64,000 nucleotides of DNA from positions 58,816 through 122,815 of the forward strand of contig NZ_JABBNC010000031.1 of assembly GCF_012933445.1 (NCBI RefSeq). Direction: 5' to 3'. This document shows, one piece after another, positions 8,328 to 16,832 of this stretch (within the stretch, counting starts at the first letter, position 1; each line of letters begins with the position of its first letter). The notes under the pieces are model-generated. The model was not told the DNA's origin. It saw nothing but the letters and a program-made list of their open reading frames with translations, and made no database searches. Source of the stretch: Actinoplanes sp. TBRC 11911. GTDB taxonomy: Bacteria > Actinomycetota > Actinomycetes > Mycobacteriales > Micromonosporaceae. A program made the translations under genes and the position numbers.

Positions 8328-9032
8328 ATGGTTCCCGGACGCCGTGATCAGCTCGCGGCCTCGCTCGCCGAGGTACGGGAGCGGATCGCGCGTGCCTGCG
8401 CGTCGGCCGGGCGCCCGGCCGGCCAGGTCACCCTGGTCGCGGTGACCAAGACGTACCCGGCCAGCGACGTGGTGCTGCTCAGCGAGCTCGGCGTCACCGA
8501 TGTCGGCGAGAACCGCGACCAGGAGGCGGCGCCGAAGGCCTTGGCCGCCGCGGCCGGCGGTGCGAAGGTGCGCTGGCACTTCGTCGGCCAGTTGCAGCGG
8601 AACAAGGCGAAGTCGGTCGCCGCGTACGCGGACGTGGTCGAGTCGGTCGACTCGGCCCGCCTCGCCGAGGCGCTCGACCGGGCGGCGGTCCTGCGGGCCG
8701 GCCCGCTGTCGGTGCTGATCCAGGTGAGCATCGACGGCGATCCGGCGCGCGGCGGCACCGTCGGCGATGATCTCTGGCGGGTTTCCGACACCGTCGCCGC
8801 CGCCGGCCACCTGCGGTTACGCGGACTGATGGCGGTGGCGCCGATGGACTGGGACCCGGACCGCGCCTTCGAACGGCTGGCCGGGCTCTCCGAGCGGCTG
8901 GTCAAGGCCCATCCCGAGGCGGCGGCGATCTCCGCGGGGATGAGCGGCGATCTGGAAGCGGCTGTACGGCACGGAGCGACACACGTACGGATAGGCACTT
9001 CTTTGCTCGGGATGCGAAACCAGCTGCGGTAG
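8328..9032 (+). CDS. yggS: YggS/PROSC-family pyridoxal-phosphate homeostasis protein
   Basis: Single-domain TIM-barrel PLP carrier of the YggS/PLPBP family, without known catalysis. The PLP lysine is K41 in VAVTKTYP. Other family marks are GENRDQEA, WHFVGQLQRNK, VLIQVSIDGDP and the phosphate-binding end VRIGTSLLG. Length 234 aa. It lies 20 bp after ftsZ, as in many Gram-positives (YlmE position). The pgeF/YlmD-type gene that often sits between ftsZ and yggS in actinobacteria is absent. Confidence 0.93.
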   Translation: MVPGRRDQLAASLAEVRERIARACASAGRPAGQVTLVAVTKTYPASDVVLLSELGVTDVGENRDQEAAPKALAAAAGGAKVRWHFVGQLQRNKAKSVAAYADVVESVDSARLAEALDRAAVLRAGPLSVLIQVSIDGDPARGGTVGDDLWRVSDTVAAAGHLRLRGLMAVAPMDWDPDRAFERLAGLSERLVKAHPEAAAISAGMSGDLEAAVRHGATHVRIGTSLLGMRNQLR

Positions 9033-9286
9033 CCTTGCGGCGGGCAGCAAACTACATAGGTGTTGTTTAACGCGACGCGTTTCCGGGGCACACCGGGGGT
9101 ACGCCGGCGCGGGGACGGCACGGCAGTACCGCGGGCGGGGATCCGTTACCGGAGCTCCGGTACGCACGAGGGGGGAATGCGGTTCGCCCAGGGGGCGCGT
9201 TCCGTGCAGCGGACGAAGGTGGGGGACATGACTGGTCAGGTCGACGCCGGGCGGGGAACCGCTCGGGTGCGGGATGGGGTGAACGC

Positions 9287-9985
9287 ATGAGCGCGCTTCG
9301 TAAGGCGGGCGTCTGGCTGGGCCTCGTCGAGGAGGACGACGACCGCGGCTACGACGAGCGGGGATACCGCGAGAGCTCCTACCGCGACCGTGACCGCGAC
9401 CGGTACTCCAACGATCGCTACGCGGACGAGTTCGCCGACGAGGACGAGGAGATGGAGGAGGAGCGAGCGGTGCCACGGGCGCGGTCCGAGCGCACCCGCA
9501 TCTCCGAGCGTCTGTCCCGCGCGGACCTCGAGGACCACGATCGGGTGGAACGCCCCGAACGGGCGAGCGTCCGGTCGATCACGCGTTCCACCACGTCCAG
9601 TGAGGCCGCCGCTCCGATGAGCTACTCCACCCGGGAGAACCTGGCGCTCGCGCCGCAGGCCGTGCACCAGCCGTCGCCGGCCCCCCGGCAGGTCGAGGAC
9701 GAGCAGCGATACCAGATCACGACGCTGCACCCGACCACCTACCGCGAGGCGCGCACGATCGGGGAGCACTTCCGCGACGGCGTTCCGGTGATCATCAACC
9801 TCACCGAGATGGATGAAGGGGATGCCCGCCGTCTGGTGGACTTCGCTGCCGGTCTGGCGTTCGGTCTACGCGGTACGATCGAGCGCGTGACCAACCGGGT
9901 TTTCCTGCTCTCACCGGCGAATGTCCAGGTCACCGCGGAGGACAAGGCCAAGATCGCTGAGGGTGGGTTCTTCAACCAGAGTTGA
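9287..9985 (+). CDS. sepF: Cell division protein SepF
   Basis: Membrane-binding FtsZ anchor. The start MSALRKAGVWLGL forms the N-terminal amphipathic membrane-targeting helix. A charged, Asp/Arg/Tyr-rich disordered linker follows (about 14-140). The SepF fold is at about 143-225, with TTLHPTTYREARTIGEHFR, PVIINLTEMD, RRLVDFAAGLAFGL and NRVFLLSPANV. The length of 232 aa is long because of the linker, as in other actinobacteria. A 254-bp gap precedes it, so a separate promoter is possible; no clear -35/-10 pair was found. Confidence 0.95.
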   Translation: MSALRKAGVWLGLVEEDDDRGYDERGYRESSYRDRDRDRYSNDRYADEFADEDEEMEEERAVPRARSERTRISERLSRADLEDHDRVERPERASVRSITRSTTSSEAAAPMSYSTRENLALAPQAVHQPSPAPRQVEDEQRYQITTLHPTTYREARTIGEHFRDGVPVIINLTEMDEGDARRLVDFAAGLAFGLRGTIERVTNRVFLLSPANVQVTAEDKAKIAEGGFFNQS

Positions 9986-10007
9986 CCCGAACGAGGGATC
10001 CACCAGC

Positions 10008-10313
10008 GTGCTGTCGATCGTCTTTCAGATCCTGTACCTCTTGGTATACGTCTATTTCTTAGTCCTGCTTGCCAGGTTCGTGCTCGGTGCGGTACTCCAA
10101 TACGGCCGACGCTGGCAGCCTGGTCGCGGGGCTTCGGCGGCACTCGAAACGGTGTGGAGCGTCACTGATCCGCCCCTCAAGGCGTTGAGGCGTGTGATCC
10201 CTCCGCTGCGCATTGGTAACGTGAGTTTGGACCTAGCTTCCATCGTGCTGCTGGTTATCCTGTTCGTGCTCTATGCGTTCGTGCTGGAAAGCTTGATTAA
10301 CAACTTCAGCTAG
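10008..10313 (+). CDS. YggT-family membrane protein
   Basis: Small membrane protein of 101 residues with two hydrophobic hairpins (about 1-25 and 75-98) separated by a loop containing WSVTDPPLKALRRVIPP, the family's recognisable P-rich motif. Members sit beside sepF and divIVA in Gram-positives and are linked to envelope or division functions; the biochemical role is unknown. GTG 10008 is chosen because CGAGGGA ends 9 nt upstream. A longer in-frame reading from 9921 would overlap sepF and is unnecessary. Confidence 0.85.
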   Translation: MLSIVFQILYLLVYVYFLVLLARFVLGAVLQYGRRWQPGRGASAALETVWSVTDPPLKALRRVIPPLRIGNVSLDLASIVLLVILFVLYAFVLESLINNFS

Positions 10314-10364
10314 CTAGATAGACAGCAGCCCCAACCGCGGCCGCGACTGACCCGAGGAGTTTCG

Positions 10365-11183
10365 ATGCCGCTGACCCCGGCCGACGTGCACAACGTCGCC
10401 TTCAAGAAGCCCCCGATCGGCAAGCGGGGGTACGACGAGGAGGAGGTCGACGCCTTCCTGGACGAGGTCGAGCGTGAGCTCGCCCGTCTGATCGAGGAGA
10501 ACAACGAGCTGCGTGCCCAGGTGGAGCGTGGCGGTCGGGGTGGCGCACCAGCCGGCCCGGGTGCCGACCCCCGCCTCGCTGCGGAGCTGAACGAAGTCAA
10601 GGCCCAGCTGGACCGGGTGCAGCGCGACAAGGCGCAGGCCGAGCAGGCCGCCCGGCAGATGCAGGCCGAGCTCGAGCAGGTGCGTGCCCAGGGACCGGTC
10701 GGTGCCGGCCCCGCCGCCGGCGGCGCGGACGGCGAGCAGCAGGCCCTGCGGGTCCTGATGATGGCCCAGCGCACCGCCGACGACCACGTCGCCGACGCCC
10801 GCCGCGAGGCCGACAAGCTGCTCTCCGACGCCCGGTCGAAGGCGGAGGAGGTCACCCGCGAGGCCCGCGCCAAGGCCGACGCCCTCGAGCGCGACGCTCG
10901 CCAGCGTCACCAGGAGGCCATGGGCGGCCTCGACGCGAAGCGTTCCGCGCTGCAGAAGCACATCGAGGAGCTCAAGCAGTTCGAGCGCGAGTACCGCACT
11001 CGCCTCAAGGCCTACCTGGAGAGCCAGCTGCGCGACCTGGACGGTCGTGGCCAGGGCCTCGAGGCGGAGATGTCGCGTGCCGACACCGGCCGGGCCGTCG
11101 GCGGCTCCGGCGGTCTCGCCGCGGCCGGTCTCGCCAGCTCGTACGGCGGCACCCGCGCCGGTGCCATCGAGTCCGGGCGCTGA
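10365..11183 (+). CDS. DivIVA/Wag31 polar growth scaffold
   Basis: Coiled-coil protein that marks curved membrane at poles and septa and directs apical wall growth in actinobacteria. The N-terminal lipid-binding domain reads MPLTPADVHNVAFKKPPIGKRGYDEEEVDAF. Long alanine/glutamate-rich coiled coils follow (about 30-65 and 75-225), with a Pro/Gly linker (about 62-75) and a Gly/Ala-rich tail. 272 residues. CGAGGAG is 8 nt before the ATG. It is the last classical dcw gene in the window. Confidence 0.93.
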   Translation: MPLTPADVHNVAFKKPPIGKRGYDEEEVDAFLDEVERELARLIEENNELRAQVERGGRGGAPAGPGADPRLAAELNEVKAQLDRVQRDKAQAEQAARQMQAELEQVRAQGPVGAGPAAGGADGEQQALRVLMMAQRTADDHVADARREADKLLSDARSKAEEVTREARAKADALERDARQRHQEAMGGLDAKRSALQKHIEELKQFEREYRTRLKAYLESQLRDLDGRGQGLEAEMSRADTGRAVGGSGGLAAAGLASSYGGTRAGAIESGR

Positions 11184-11225
11184 CGCCGCCCCTTCATCGA
11201 CCGTCACCGACGACGAGGATGAGCC

Positions 11226-11861
11226 ATGATTCCCGCTAGCCTGCTGCTCATCCTCGTCGCGGTGACGCTGCTCGTTCTCGGCCTCACCGGCGGATCGAGC
11301 AACCTGCTGATCAGCTCCATCGTGGCCAGTCTGCTGGCTGCGGTGGCCCTGGTCATCAGCGCCCGCCAGACGGCGTCCAAGCGCGTGGCCGAGGAGCCCG
11401 CGCCCGCGTTCCCGGCCGCGCCCGAGTTCGCGCCCGACGCCGAGCCGACGTATGCGGCCGAGCCCGAGTTCGCCGAGGCCGCGCGCGACACCGTCCAGTT
11501 CGAGCCGGTGCCGGATTCCGTTGCGGGCGATTTGTCCGCCGATGAGGCTCCTGTGCCCACTCCGGCCGCTTCCGACGAGGCCGACGACGAGGAAGAGTTC
11601 GCCGAACCGGACGCCGACGACCCGGACGACGAGCCGCTGCCCCAGGCGGTGCGCCCCGCCGACGCTGTCCGGGTGGCCCGGATGGACGCCGAGGTGCTGG
11701 TGGTCGACGGGCGTCCGCGCTATCACCTGGCCGACTGCCCGCATCTGGTCGGCAAGCTCGCCGAGCCGGTTCCGGTCAACGAGGCGATCGAGCTCGGCTT
11801 CAGCCCGTGCGGGCTGTGCCGGCCGGTGGATCGCTTGGCTGCCGCCGCGGCCCACAGCTGA
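11226..11861 (+). CDS. Two-helix membrane protein with C-terminal His/Cys motif
   Basis: 211 residues, family not named. Two membrane helices at about 4-22 and 27-46 form a hairpin, then an acidic, Pro/Glu/Asp-rich disordered linker (about 55-150), then a compact tail with H167, C171, C195 and C198 (YHLADCPHL...CGLC). That spacing looks like a single metal site, resembling the small zinc ribbon of Ada-type N-terminal domains. It sits 42 bp downstream of divIVA, so it may share its message. Metal binding is inference; the gene itself is well supported by codon use. Confidence 0.75.
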   Translation: MIPASLLLILVAVTLLVLGLTGGSSNLLISSIVASLLAAVALVISARQTASKRVAEEPAPAFPAAPEFAPDAEPTYAAEPEFAEAARDTVQFEPVPDSVAGDLSADEAPVPTPAASDEADDEEEFAEPDADDPDDEPLPQAVRPADAVRVARMDAEVLVVDGRPRYHLADCPHLVGKLAEPVPVNEAIELGFSPCGLCRPVDRLAAAAAHS

Positions 11862-11913
11862 GGGGTGCACATCCAGGCACCTTGATCGGCACAATGGGGC
11901 ATGCTCGAAGACG

Positions 11914-13458
11914 GTGGCGGCTGAGGTGGCCGGGAGGCTGGACCTCGCGTTGCTCATCGGAGCGGCGGTCCTGCTCGTCGCCGTGGCCGCGGTGCGGTGG
12001 TCCACCCGGCTCGGCCTGCCCAGCCTTCTCGTCTACCTGGCCCTCGGCGTCCTGATCGGCGAGGCCGGCCTCGGCATCCAGTTCGAGGATTTCGAACTGA
12101 CCCGCACGCTCGGGCTCTGCGCGCTCATCGTGATCATCGCGGAGGGCGGCCTCACCGCGCGGTGGAGCAGCCTGCGGCCGGTGCTCGGGCTCTCCGCGAC
12201 GCTGGCGACCGTCGGCGTCGCGGTCAGCATCGTCGTGGTCGGGCTCGCCGTGCACTGGATCCTCGGGCTCGACTGGCGGTTGTCGCTGCTCTACGGCGCG
12301 GTGCTGTCGTCGACCGACGCCGCCGCCGTCTTCGCCACGCTGCGCCGGCTGCGGCTGCCACCCCGGGTGGTGGCCACCCTCGAGGCCGAGTCCGGCATGA
12401 ACGACGCCCCGGTCGTCCTGCTGGTCGTGCTGCTCAGCGCCACCGACGTGTCCGGGCACCCGTGGTGGTACGAGCTGCTCATCGTGGTCTACGAGCTGGC
12501 CGCCGGGGCCGCCTTCGGCTATCTGGTGGGCGCCGGCGGCGTCTGGCTGCTGCGCCGGGCCGCGCTGCCCTCCTCGGGCCTCTATCCCATCGCCGCGGTC
12601 GGGCTCACGGTTCTCGCGTACGCCGTGGGCGCCGTCGCCCACGCGTCCGGATTCCTCGCGGTCTACGTCGCCGGCGTCGTGCTCGGCAACGGCCGCCTCC
12701 CGCATCGCCGGGCCATCCTCGGTTTCGCCGACGGCCTCGCCTGGGTCGCCCAGATCGGCCTGTTCGTACTGCTCGGCCTGCTCGTCTCGCCCGACCGGCT
12801 GGGCTCCGCCCTGGTCCCGGCCCTGGTCGTCGGCGTCGCCCTGGTGCTGCTGGCACGCCCGCTCTCGGTGATCATCTCGGCGGTGGTCGCCCGTCCGCTG
12901 CGCGGCCCGCGGCGGCCCGGCAACCGGGTCGGCTGGCGCGGCAGCGCGTTCCTGTCCTGGGCCGGGCTGCGCGGGGCCGTCCCGATCGTGCTGGCCACGA
13001 TCCCGCTCTCGGCTGGGACGCCGGGCGCGCTCGGGCTGTTCGACGCGGTCTTCGTCCTGGTGGTCATCTTCACCCTGCTGCAGGCCAGCACGCTGGGACC
13101 GGCGGCCCGGCTGCTGCGGATCACGGCGCCGGCCGAGGCGGCCGAGGTGCATGTGGAGACCGCGCCGCTGGAGAACATGAACGCGGATCTCCTGCAGATC
13201 GATGTGGCCGAGGGGTCGCGGCTGGCCGGCGTGCACATCGACGAGCTTCGCCTGCCGGTCGGGGCCTCGGTGACGCTGGTGGTGCGCGACGGCGCCGGTT
13301 TCGTGCCCGGGCCGGACACCCGGCTGCGCACCGGTGACGCGATGCTCATCGTAACCACCGCGGCCGTACGGGACGTGGCCGAACGCCGCTTGCGGGCGGT
13401 GAGCCGGCGCGGCCGGCTGGCCCGATGGTTCGGTGAGGACGGCCGCGAGCAGCCGTAA
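11914..13458 (+). CDS. K+/H+ (CPA1-type) antiporter with C-terminal RCK_C domain
   Basis: About 514 residues. Roughly twelve membrane segments match the CPA/NhaP2 exchanger fold; conserved stretches include GVLIGEAGLG, SSTDAAAVFATLR (ion-site Asp), EAESGMNDAPVV, and FLSWAGLRGAVPIVLA. The C-terminal TrkA_C/RCK_C module (about 420-500) has the pattern EGSRLAGVHIDELRLP...LRTGDAMLIV, which senses nucleotides or ions. It is plausibly a cation/proton exchanger for osmotic or pH balance. The start is uncertain: GTG 11914 and GTG 11926 are both in frame; upstream reading from 11452 overlaps the previous gene and is discarded. Confidence 0.82.
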   Translation: MAAEVAGRLDLALLIGAAVLLVAVAAVRWSTRLGLPSLLVYLALGVLIGEAGLGIQFEDFELTRTLGLCALIVIIAEGGLTARWSSLRPVLGLSATLATVGVAVSIVVVGLAVHWILGLDWRLSLLYGAVLSSTDAAAVFATLRRLRLPPRVVATLEAESGMNDAPVVLLVVLLSATDVSGHPWWYELLIVVYELAAGAAFGYLVGAGGVWLLRRAALPSSGLYPIAAVGLTVLAYAVGAVAHASGFLAVYVAGVVLGNGRLPHRRAILGFADGLAWVAQIGLFVLLGLLVSPDRLGSALVPALVVGVALVLLARPLSVIISAVVARPLRGPRRPGNRVGWRGSAFLSWAGLRGAVPIVLATIPLSAGTPGALGLFDAVFVLVVIFTLLQASTLGPAARLLRITAPAEAAEVHVETAPLENMNADLLQIDVAEGSRLAGVHIDELRLPVGASVTLVVRDGAGFVPGPDTRLRTGDAMLIVTTAAVRDVAERRLRAVSRRGRLARWFGEDGREQP

Positions 13459-13508
13459 CATGATCTCCGCCGGGTGGGTGCCAGAAACGAAGGATCCGGT
13501 GGGGTTGG

Positions 13509-13537
13509 TTGTCGGCTTCGTTTACGCACCGTATCCT
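13509..13537 (+). promoter_or_regulatory. Predicted sigma70-like promoter for dksA-lspA-rluD
   Basis: TTGTCG at 13509-13514 and TATCCT at 13532-13537 with a 17-bp spacer match the actinobacterial TTGAC-n17-TAnnnT pattern. Transcription would start near 13544, leaving about 160 nt of structured leader before the DksA-like gene. Confidence 0.5.
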
Positions 13538-13598
13538 TGCCATCCTCATTGAGTGCGCGCGGCGGTTCTCCGGCCGCGCCGTTCGTGCAGGTGGGGGA

Positions 13599-13670
13599 CG
13601 GCCGCTCGGGGCAGAGCGGCCGGTTTGACAGCGGGACCGGCGTAGGCGACGCCGGGTCCCGGGACCGCTG
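13599..13670 (+). promoter_or_regulatory. Tandem hairpins in the leader of the DksA-like gene
   Basis: First hairpin: CGGCCGCTC (13599-13607) with GAGCGGCCG (13614-13622) around a 6-nt loop. Second, larger structure: CAGCGG (13629-13634) pairs with CCGCTG (13665-13670), enclosing GGGACC-GGCGT pairing with ACGCC-GGGTCCC with one bulge. No T-run follows, so these look like leader RNA structures rather than terminators. They end about 20 nt before the ribosome-binding site. Confidence 0.5.
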
Positions 13671-13706
13671 ACCGCCGCGCCGCCGGGCGTGGCCGAGGGA
13701 GCGACC

Positions 13707-14129
13707 ATGGCCAAAGCAACGAGCACCACGTCGGGCGCGACCGAGAAGGCTCCCGTGAAGAAGACCCGCACCGCGGCGGAAACCGAGAAGATCCGGGTCG
13801 CGCTGGTCGAGCGTCGCGACGAGCTGCAGACCGAGTACGAGGTATCACTTGTCGAGATCAACGAGCTACAACGGGAACGGCTCGCCGACTCGGCGGGTGA
13901 CGACCAGGCCGACACCGGCACCAAGACGTTCGAGCGAGAACAGGAGATCACCCTCGCGAACACGTTGCTGGAGCGGATCACACAGGTGGAACGCGCCATC
14001 GACCGGCTCGGCGCGGGCAACTACGGTTACTGCGAGCGGTGCGGCAACGCGATCCCGGTCGAGCGACTGGCGGCGTTCCCGTCCGCGACCCTTTGTGTGA
14101 CCTGTAAGCAGCTGGAGGAACGACGCTGA
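13707..14129 (+). CDS. DksA/TraR-family zinc-finger protein
   Basis: 140 residues: a Lys/Thr-rich head, a coiled coil with VERRDELQTEYEVSLVEINELQ and FEREQEITLANTLLERITQVE, then a C4 zinc finger with C109, C112, C130 and C133 (CERC...CVTC). DksA-type proteins insert a coiled coil into the RNA polymerase secondary channel; many actinobacterial relatives have unknown targets. ATG 13707 is preferred (GAGGGAG 6 nt upstream); an in-frame GTG at 13689 would add six residues. lspA follows after 29 bp. Confidence 0.85.
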   Translation: MAKATSTTSGATEKAPVKKTRTAAETEKIRVALVERRDELQTEYEVSLVEINELQRERLADSAGDDQADTGTKTFEREQEITLANTLLERITQVERAIDRLGAGNYGYCERCGNAIPVERLAAFPSATLCVTCKQLEERR

Positions 14130-14158
14130 ACGCCGACGAGGCAGCGGGAGCGGCCACG

Positions 14159-14719
14159 GTGAGCGAGCCGGACCCGGAGGAACAGCACAAGCCTGGCATG
14201 CGTGGCCGGGCGATCGCGGTGCTCGCGGCCGTCGCGGTGCTCGCGGTGGCTGTTGATCAGATAGTGAAATATCTCAGCACGCAGCACCTGACCGAGGGCG
14301 AGCCGGTTCGCATCCTCGGCGGCCTGATCTACCTGTCGCTGCTGCGTAACAGCGGAGCGGCGTTCAGCCTGGGCACCGGCGTCACGTGGGTGTTCCCGCT
14401 GATCACGCTGGTGGTGGTCGGCTGGATCGTGTGGATGGCGACCCGGCTGCGGTCGGTGCCGTGGGCGATCGCGCTCGGGCTGGTGCTCGGCGGGGCGCTC
14501 GGCAACCTCACCGACCGGCTGTTCCGCGCGCCGGGCCCGTTCCGCGGTCACGTGGTCGACATGATCAGCGCGTTCGCGCCGTACGGGGAGAAGTTCGCCG
14601 TTTTCAACATCGCGGACAGCTGTCTCACGGTCGGGGTCATCCTGGCGATCCTGCTGGAGCTCACCGGCCGGCAACGGGACGGGCGTCGAGGCGTACGGGC
14701 GAAAGAGAAAGCGTCGTGA
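14159..14719 (+). CDS. lspA: Lipoprotein signal peptidase (signal peptidase II)
   Basis: Aspartic membrane protease that removes lipoprotein signal peptides after Lgt has lipidated them. 186 residues with four membrane helices. The catalytic aspartates are D119 in GNLTDR and D153 in FNIADS; NSGAAFSLG is the family loop. A 20-residue charged cytoplasmic extension precedes the first helix. The start is GTG. The stop overlaps the pseudouridine synthase GTG by 4 bp. The lgt gene that supplies its substrate chemistry is at the far end of the window. Confidence 0.95.
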   Translation: MSEPDPEEQHKPGMRGRAIAVLAAVAVLAVAVDQIVKYLSTQHLTEGEPVRILGGLIYLSLLRNSGAAFSLGTGVTWVFPLITLVVVGWIVWMATRLRSVPWAIALGLVLGGALGNLTDRLFRAPGPFRGHVVDMISAFAPYGEKFAVFNIADSCLTVGVILAILLELTGRQRDGRRGVRAKEKAS

Positions 14720-15642
14720 CCAGCCGCAGCCTGCCGGTGCCGGACGGGTTGGACGGCATGCGGCTCGACCAGGCCGTGTCGCGGCTGTTCGGGCTGTCCC
14801 GCACGGCCGCCGCGACGCTGGTGGAGTCCGGTGACGCGCTCGTCGACGGCTTTCCGCGGCCCAAGTCCGACAAGGTCAGCGCCGGTTCCTGGCTGGAGGT
14901 GACGCTGCCGCCGCCGGTCACCGCGCCCGCCGTGGTGGCCGAGCCGGTGCACGGCATGTCCATCATCTACAGCGACGACGACATCGTGGTGGTGGACAAG
15001 CCGGTCGGCGTGGCCGCGCACCCGAGTCCGGGCTGGACCGGCCCGACCGTCATCGGCGGACTGGCCGCGATGGGGCAGAACGTGGCGACCAGCGGCGCCG
15101 CCGAACGGCAGGGCATCGTGCACCGCCTCGACGTCGGCACCACCGGACTCATGGTGGTGGCGAAGAGCGAGATGGCGTACAGCGTTCTCAAACGCGCGTT
15201 CAAGGAACGCGAGGTGGACAAGCGCTACCACGCGGTGGTGCAGGGTCACCTCGATCCGCTGCGCGGCACCATCGACGCGCCGATCGACCGGCACCCCACG
15301 GCCGACTACCGGTACGCGGTGATGTCGAGCGGTAAGCCCAGTGTCACGCATTACGACACGATCGAGGCGTTCCGCTCGGCCAGCCTGGTCGACGTGAAAC
15401 TGGAGACCGGGCGTACGCATCAGATCCGGGTGCACTTCTCCGCGCTGCGTCATCCGTGCGTGGGCGACCTGACCTACGGCGCCGACCCGACGCTGGCGAC
15501 CCGGCTGAACCTGAACCGGCAGTGGCTGCACGCCCGGGAATTGGGGTTCCTGCACCCCCGGACGCAGGATGAGGTCCGGTTCGTCAGCGAATACCCTGAC
15601 GACCTCAGGTACGCGCTGGACGTCCTGCGGGACGGCAGCTGA
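14716..15642 (+). CDS. rluD: RluA-family 23S rRNA pseudouridine synthase
   Basis: 308 residues: an N-terminal S4 RNA-binding domain (about 15-70) and a PSI synthase domain with the catalytic aspartate D139 in HRLDVGTTGL. Other family marks are VVDKPVGVAAHPSPGW, RYHAVVQGHLDP and LETGRTHQIRVHF. RluD modifies helix 69 of 23S rRNA; in actinobacteria this position-adjacent RluA member next to lspA is the usual candidate. The coupled GTG start overlaps lspA. The exact target site is inferred from context. Confidence 0.88.
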   Translation: MTSRSLPVPDGLDGMRLDQAVSRLFGLSRTAAATLVESGDALVDGFPRPKSDKVSAGSWLEVTLPPPVTAPAVVAEPVHGMSIIYSDDDIVVVDKPVGVAAHPSPGWTGPTVIGGLAAMGQNVATSGAAERQGIVHRLDVGTTGLMVVAKSEMAYSVLKRAFKEREVDKRYHAVVQGHLDPLRGTIDAPIDRHPTADYRYAVMSSGKPSVTHYDTIEAFRSASLVDVKLETGRTHQIRVHFSALRHPCVGDLTYGADPTLATRLNLNRQWLHARELGFLHPRTQDEVRFVSEYPDDLRYALDVLRDGS

Positions 15643-15659
15643 ACGCGGGGGAGTCCGGC

Positions 15660-16628
15660 TTGGGGTCCGCGGACCAGGCGGTGCACGGCGCGGTCTCGTT
15701 CCGTACGGTGATCGCGTTCTCCGTCCTGGCCGTGGGTGTGGTCCTGCTCGGCGCGCTCTGGGTGAGCCGCCGGCAGGCGCTGCCCGACGACGACCTCGGC
15801 GACGTGGTACGCGTCGGGGTCGTGCAGGGCCAGACCGTCGGCGGATACATCGCGTCCGCGCGCAAGGAGCTGGCCTCCCTCACCAAAGCGTCCGCGCCGG
15901 TGGCCGGTGACACGTGGGCGCTGGTCAGCCTGGACAGGTACGTCGCACCGGGCAGCCTGCCGGACCTGTTCTCCGGCGCCGCGGTGGCCGAGGTCTACAC
16001 CCGGGTGCCGCTGTCCGGAGTGCACACCCAGGTGGTCCGCATCCCGGTGTACCGGCTGCCCGCCGACGTGATGACCGGGATGCTCGACGCGTCGCTGGAC
16101 CGCGACCGGGAAGCGGCCGAGTACCGCCAGCTCAGCCGCCGCACCGCGGCCGATCAGGTGCGGGCCCGGCAGGCGTACGAGGCGGCGGCGGTCTCGGCGG
16201 CCGCGGAGGCGGCGGCGTACCGGACCGGCTGCTCCTGCGTGTTCGCCGCGGTGATACGCGGCGCACCGACCACATTGCAGGGAGTGGCGACCCGCCCCGG
16301 CGTCCGGGTGGTCGACCCCGCGCCCGAGGTGCTTCGCCTGGACCGCACCGAGTTCCGGCCGCCGTTGCCCGAGCAGTCCGGCACGGTGCCGCCCGACTCC
16401 GGTCCCTCGCCTGTAGTGCCAAACGATGTTTCGGGCATTGCCACCCGTACGTCCGCGCCGATACTGTCGTCGCTCGGGGTTCCGTCTGTGAGATCCGCCT
16501 CATCGAGCGGTGACGACAGCCGGAGCCGCCCCGCCGCCCCCACATCGGAGGATCGCCCTGCCGTACCCTCTGCGTCAGACGCGAAGCCTGCTCAGGACGT
16601 GCCGAGCCGTTCACCGGCAGCACCCTGA
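15660..16628 (+). CDS. Membrane-anchored protein of unknown function
   Basis: 322 residues. One N-terminal membrane helix (about 15-36, VIAFSVLAVGVVLLGALWV) anchors an extracytoplasmic region. The middle (about 45-225) contains a beta-rich SAF-like stretch (DDLGDVVRVGVVQGQTVGGY) followed by an Ala/Arg-rich helical part and a lone TGCSCVF pair of cysteines. The tail is a Pro/Ser-rich disordered region. The start is a TTG with GCGGGGGA upstream; GTG 15681 is an alternative. No named family recognised. It follows rluD by 17 bp. Confidence 0.65.
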   Translation: MGSADQAVHGAVSFRTVIAFSVLAVGVVLLGALWVSRRQALPDDDLGDVVRVGVVQGQTVGGYIASARKELASLTKASAPVAGDTWALVSLDRYVAPGSLPDLFSGAAVAEVYTRVPLSGVHTQVVRIPVYRLPADVMTGMLDASLDRDREAAEYRQLSRRTAADQVRARQAYEAAAVSAAAEAAAYRTGCSCVFAAVIRGAPTTLQGVATRPGVRVVDPAPEVLRLDRTEFRPPLPEQSGTVPPDSGPSPVVPNDVSGIATRTSAPILSSLGVPSVRSASSSGDDSRSRPAAPTSEDRPAVPSASDAKPAQDVPSRSPAAP

Positions 16629-16832
16629 TCGCGGTCCGGGCGTTAGGTTTCTCGTCCACGATACGTACGCACGGTCACCCGTCGGCAACCGTGCTGCCGA
16701 TGTTCGAGCACGCGAGCGACCAGGAAGGTCCATCAGGTAGTGGCCTGAATAGGGTTCGCTCCGTAGCCTGTCAGGGGCGAGGAGCCCGGGGCGACGGGCA
16801 TCACCGAGAGTTACGGGCAGGGAGGACTAGCC

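Noticed and set aside
9060..9290. 76-residue ORF upstream of sepF whose stop overlaps the sepF ATG
   Set aside because: The ATGA junction is suggestive, but codon third positions are not GC-biased like real genes here and the product resembles nothing. Probably untranslated leader.
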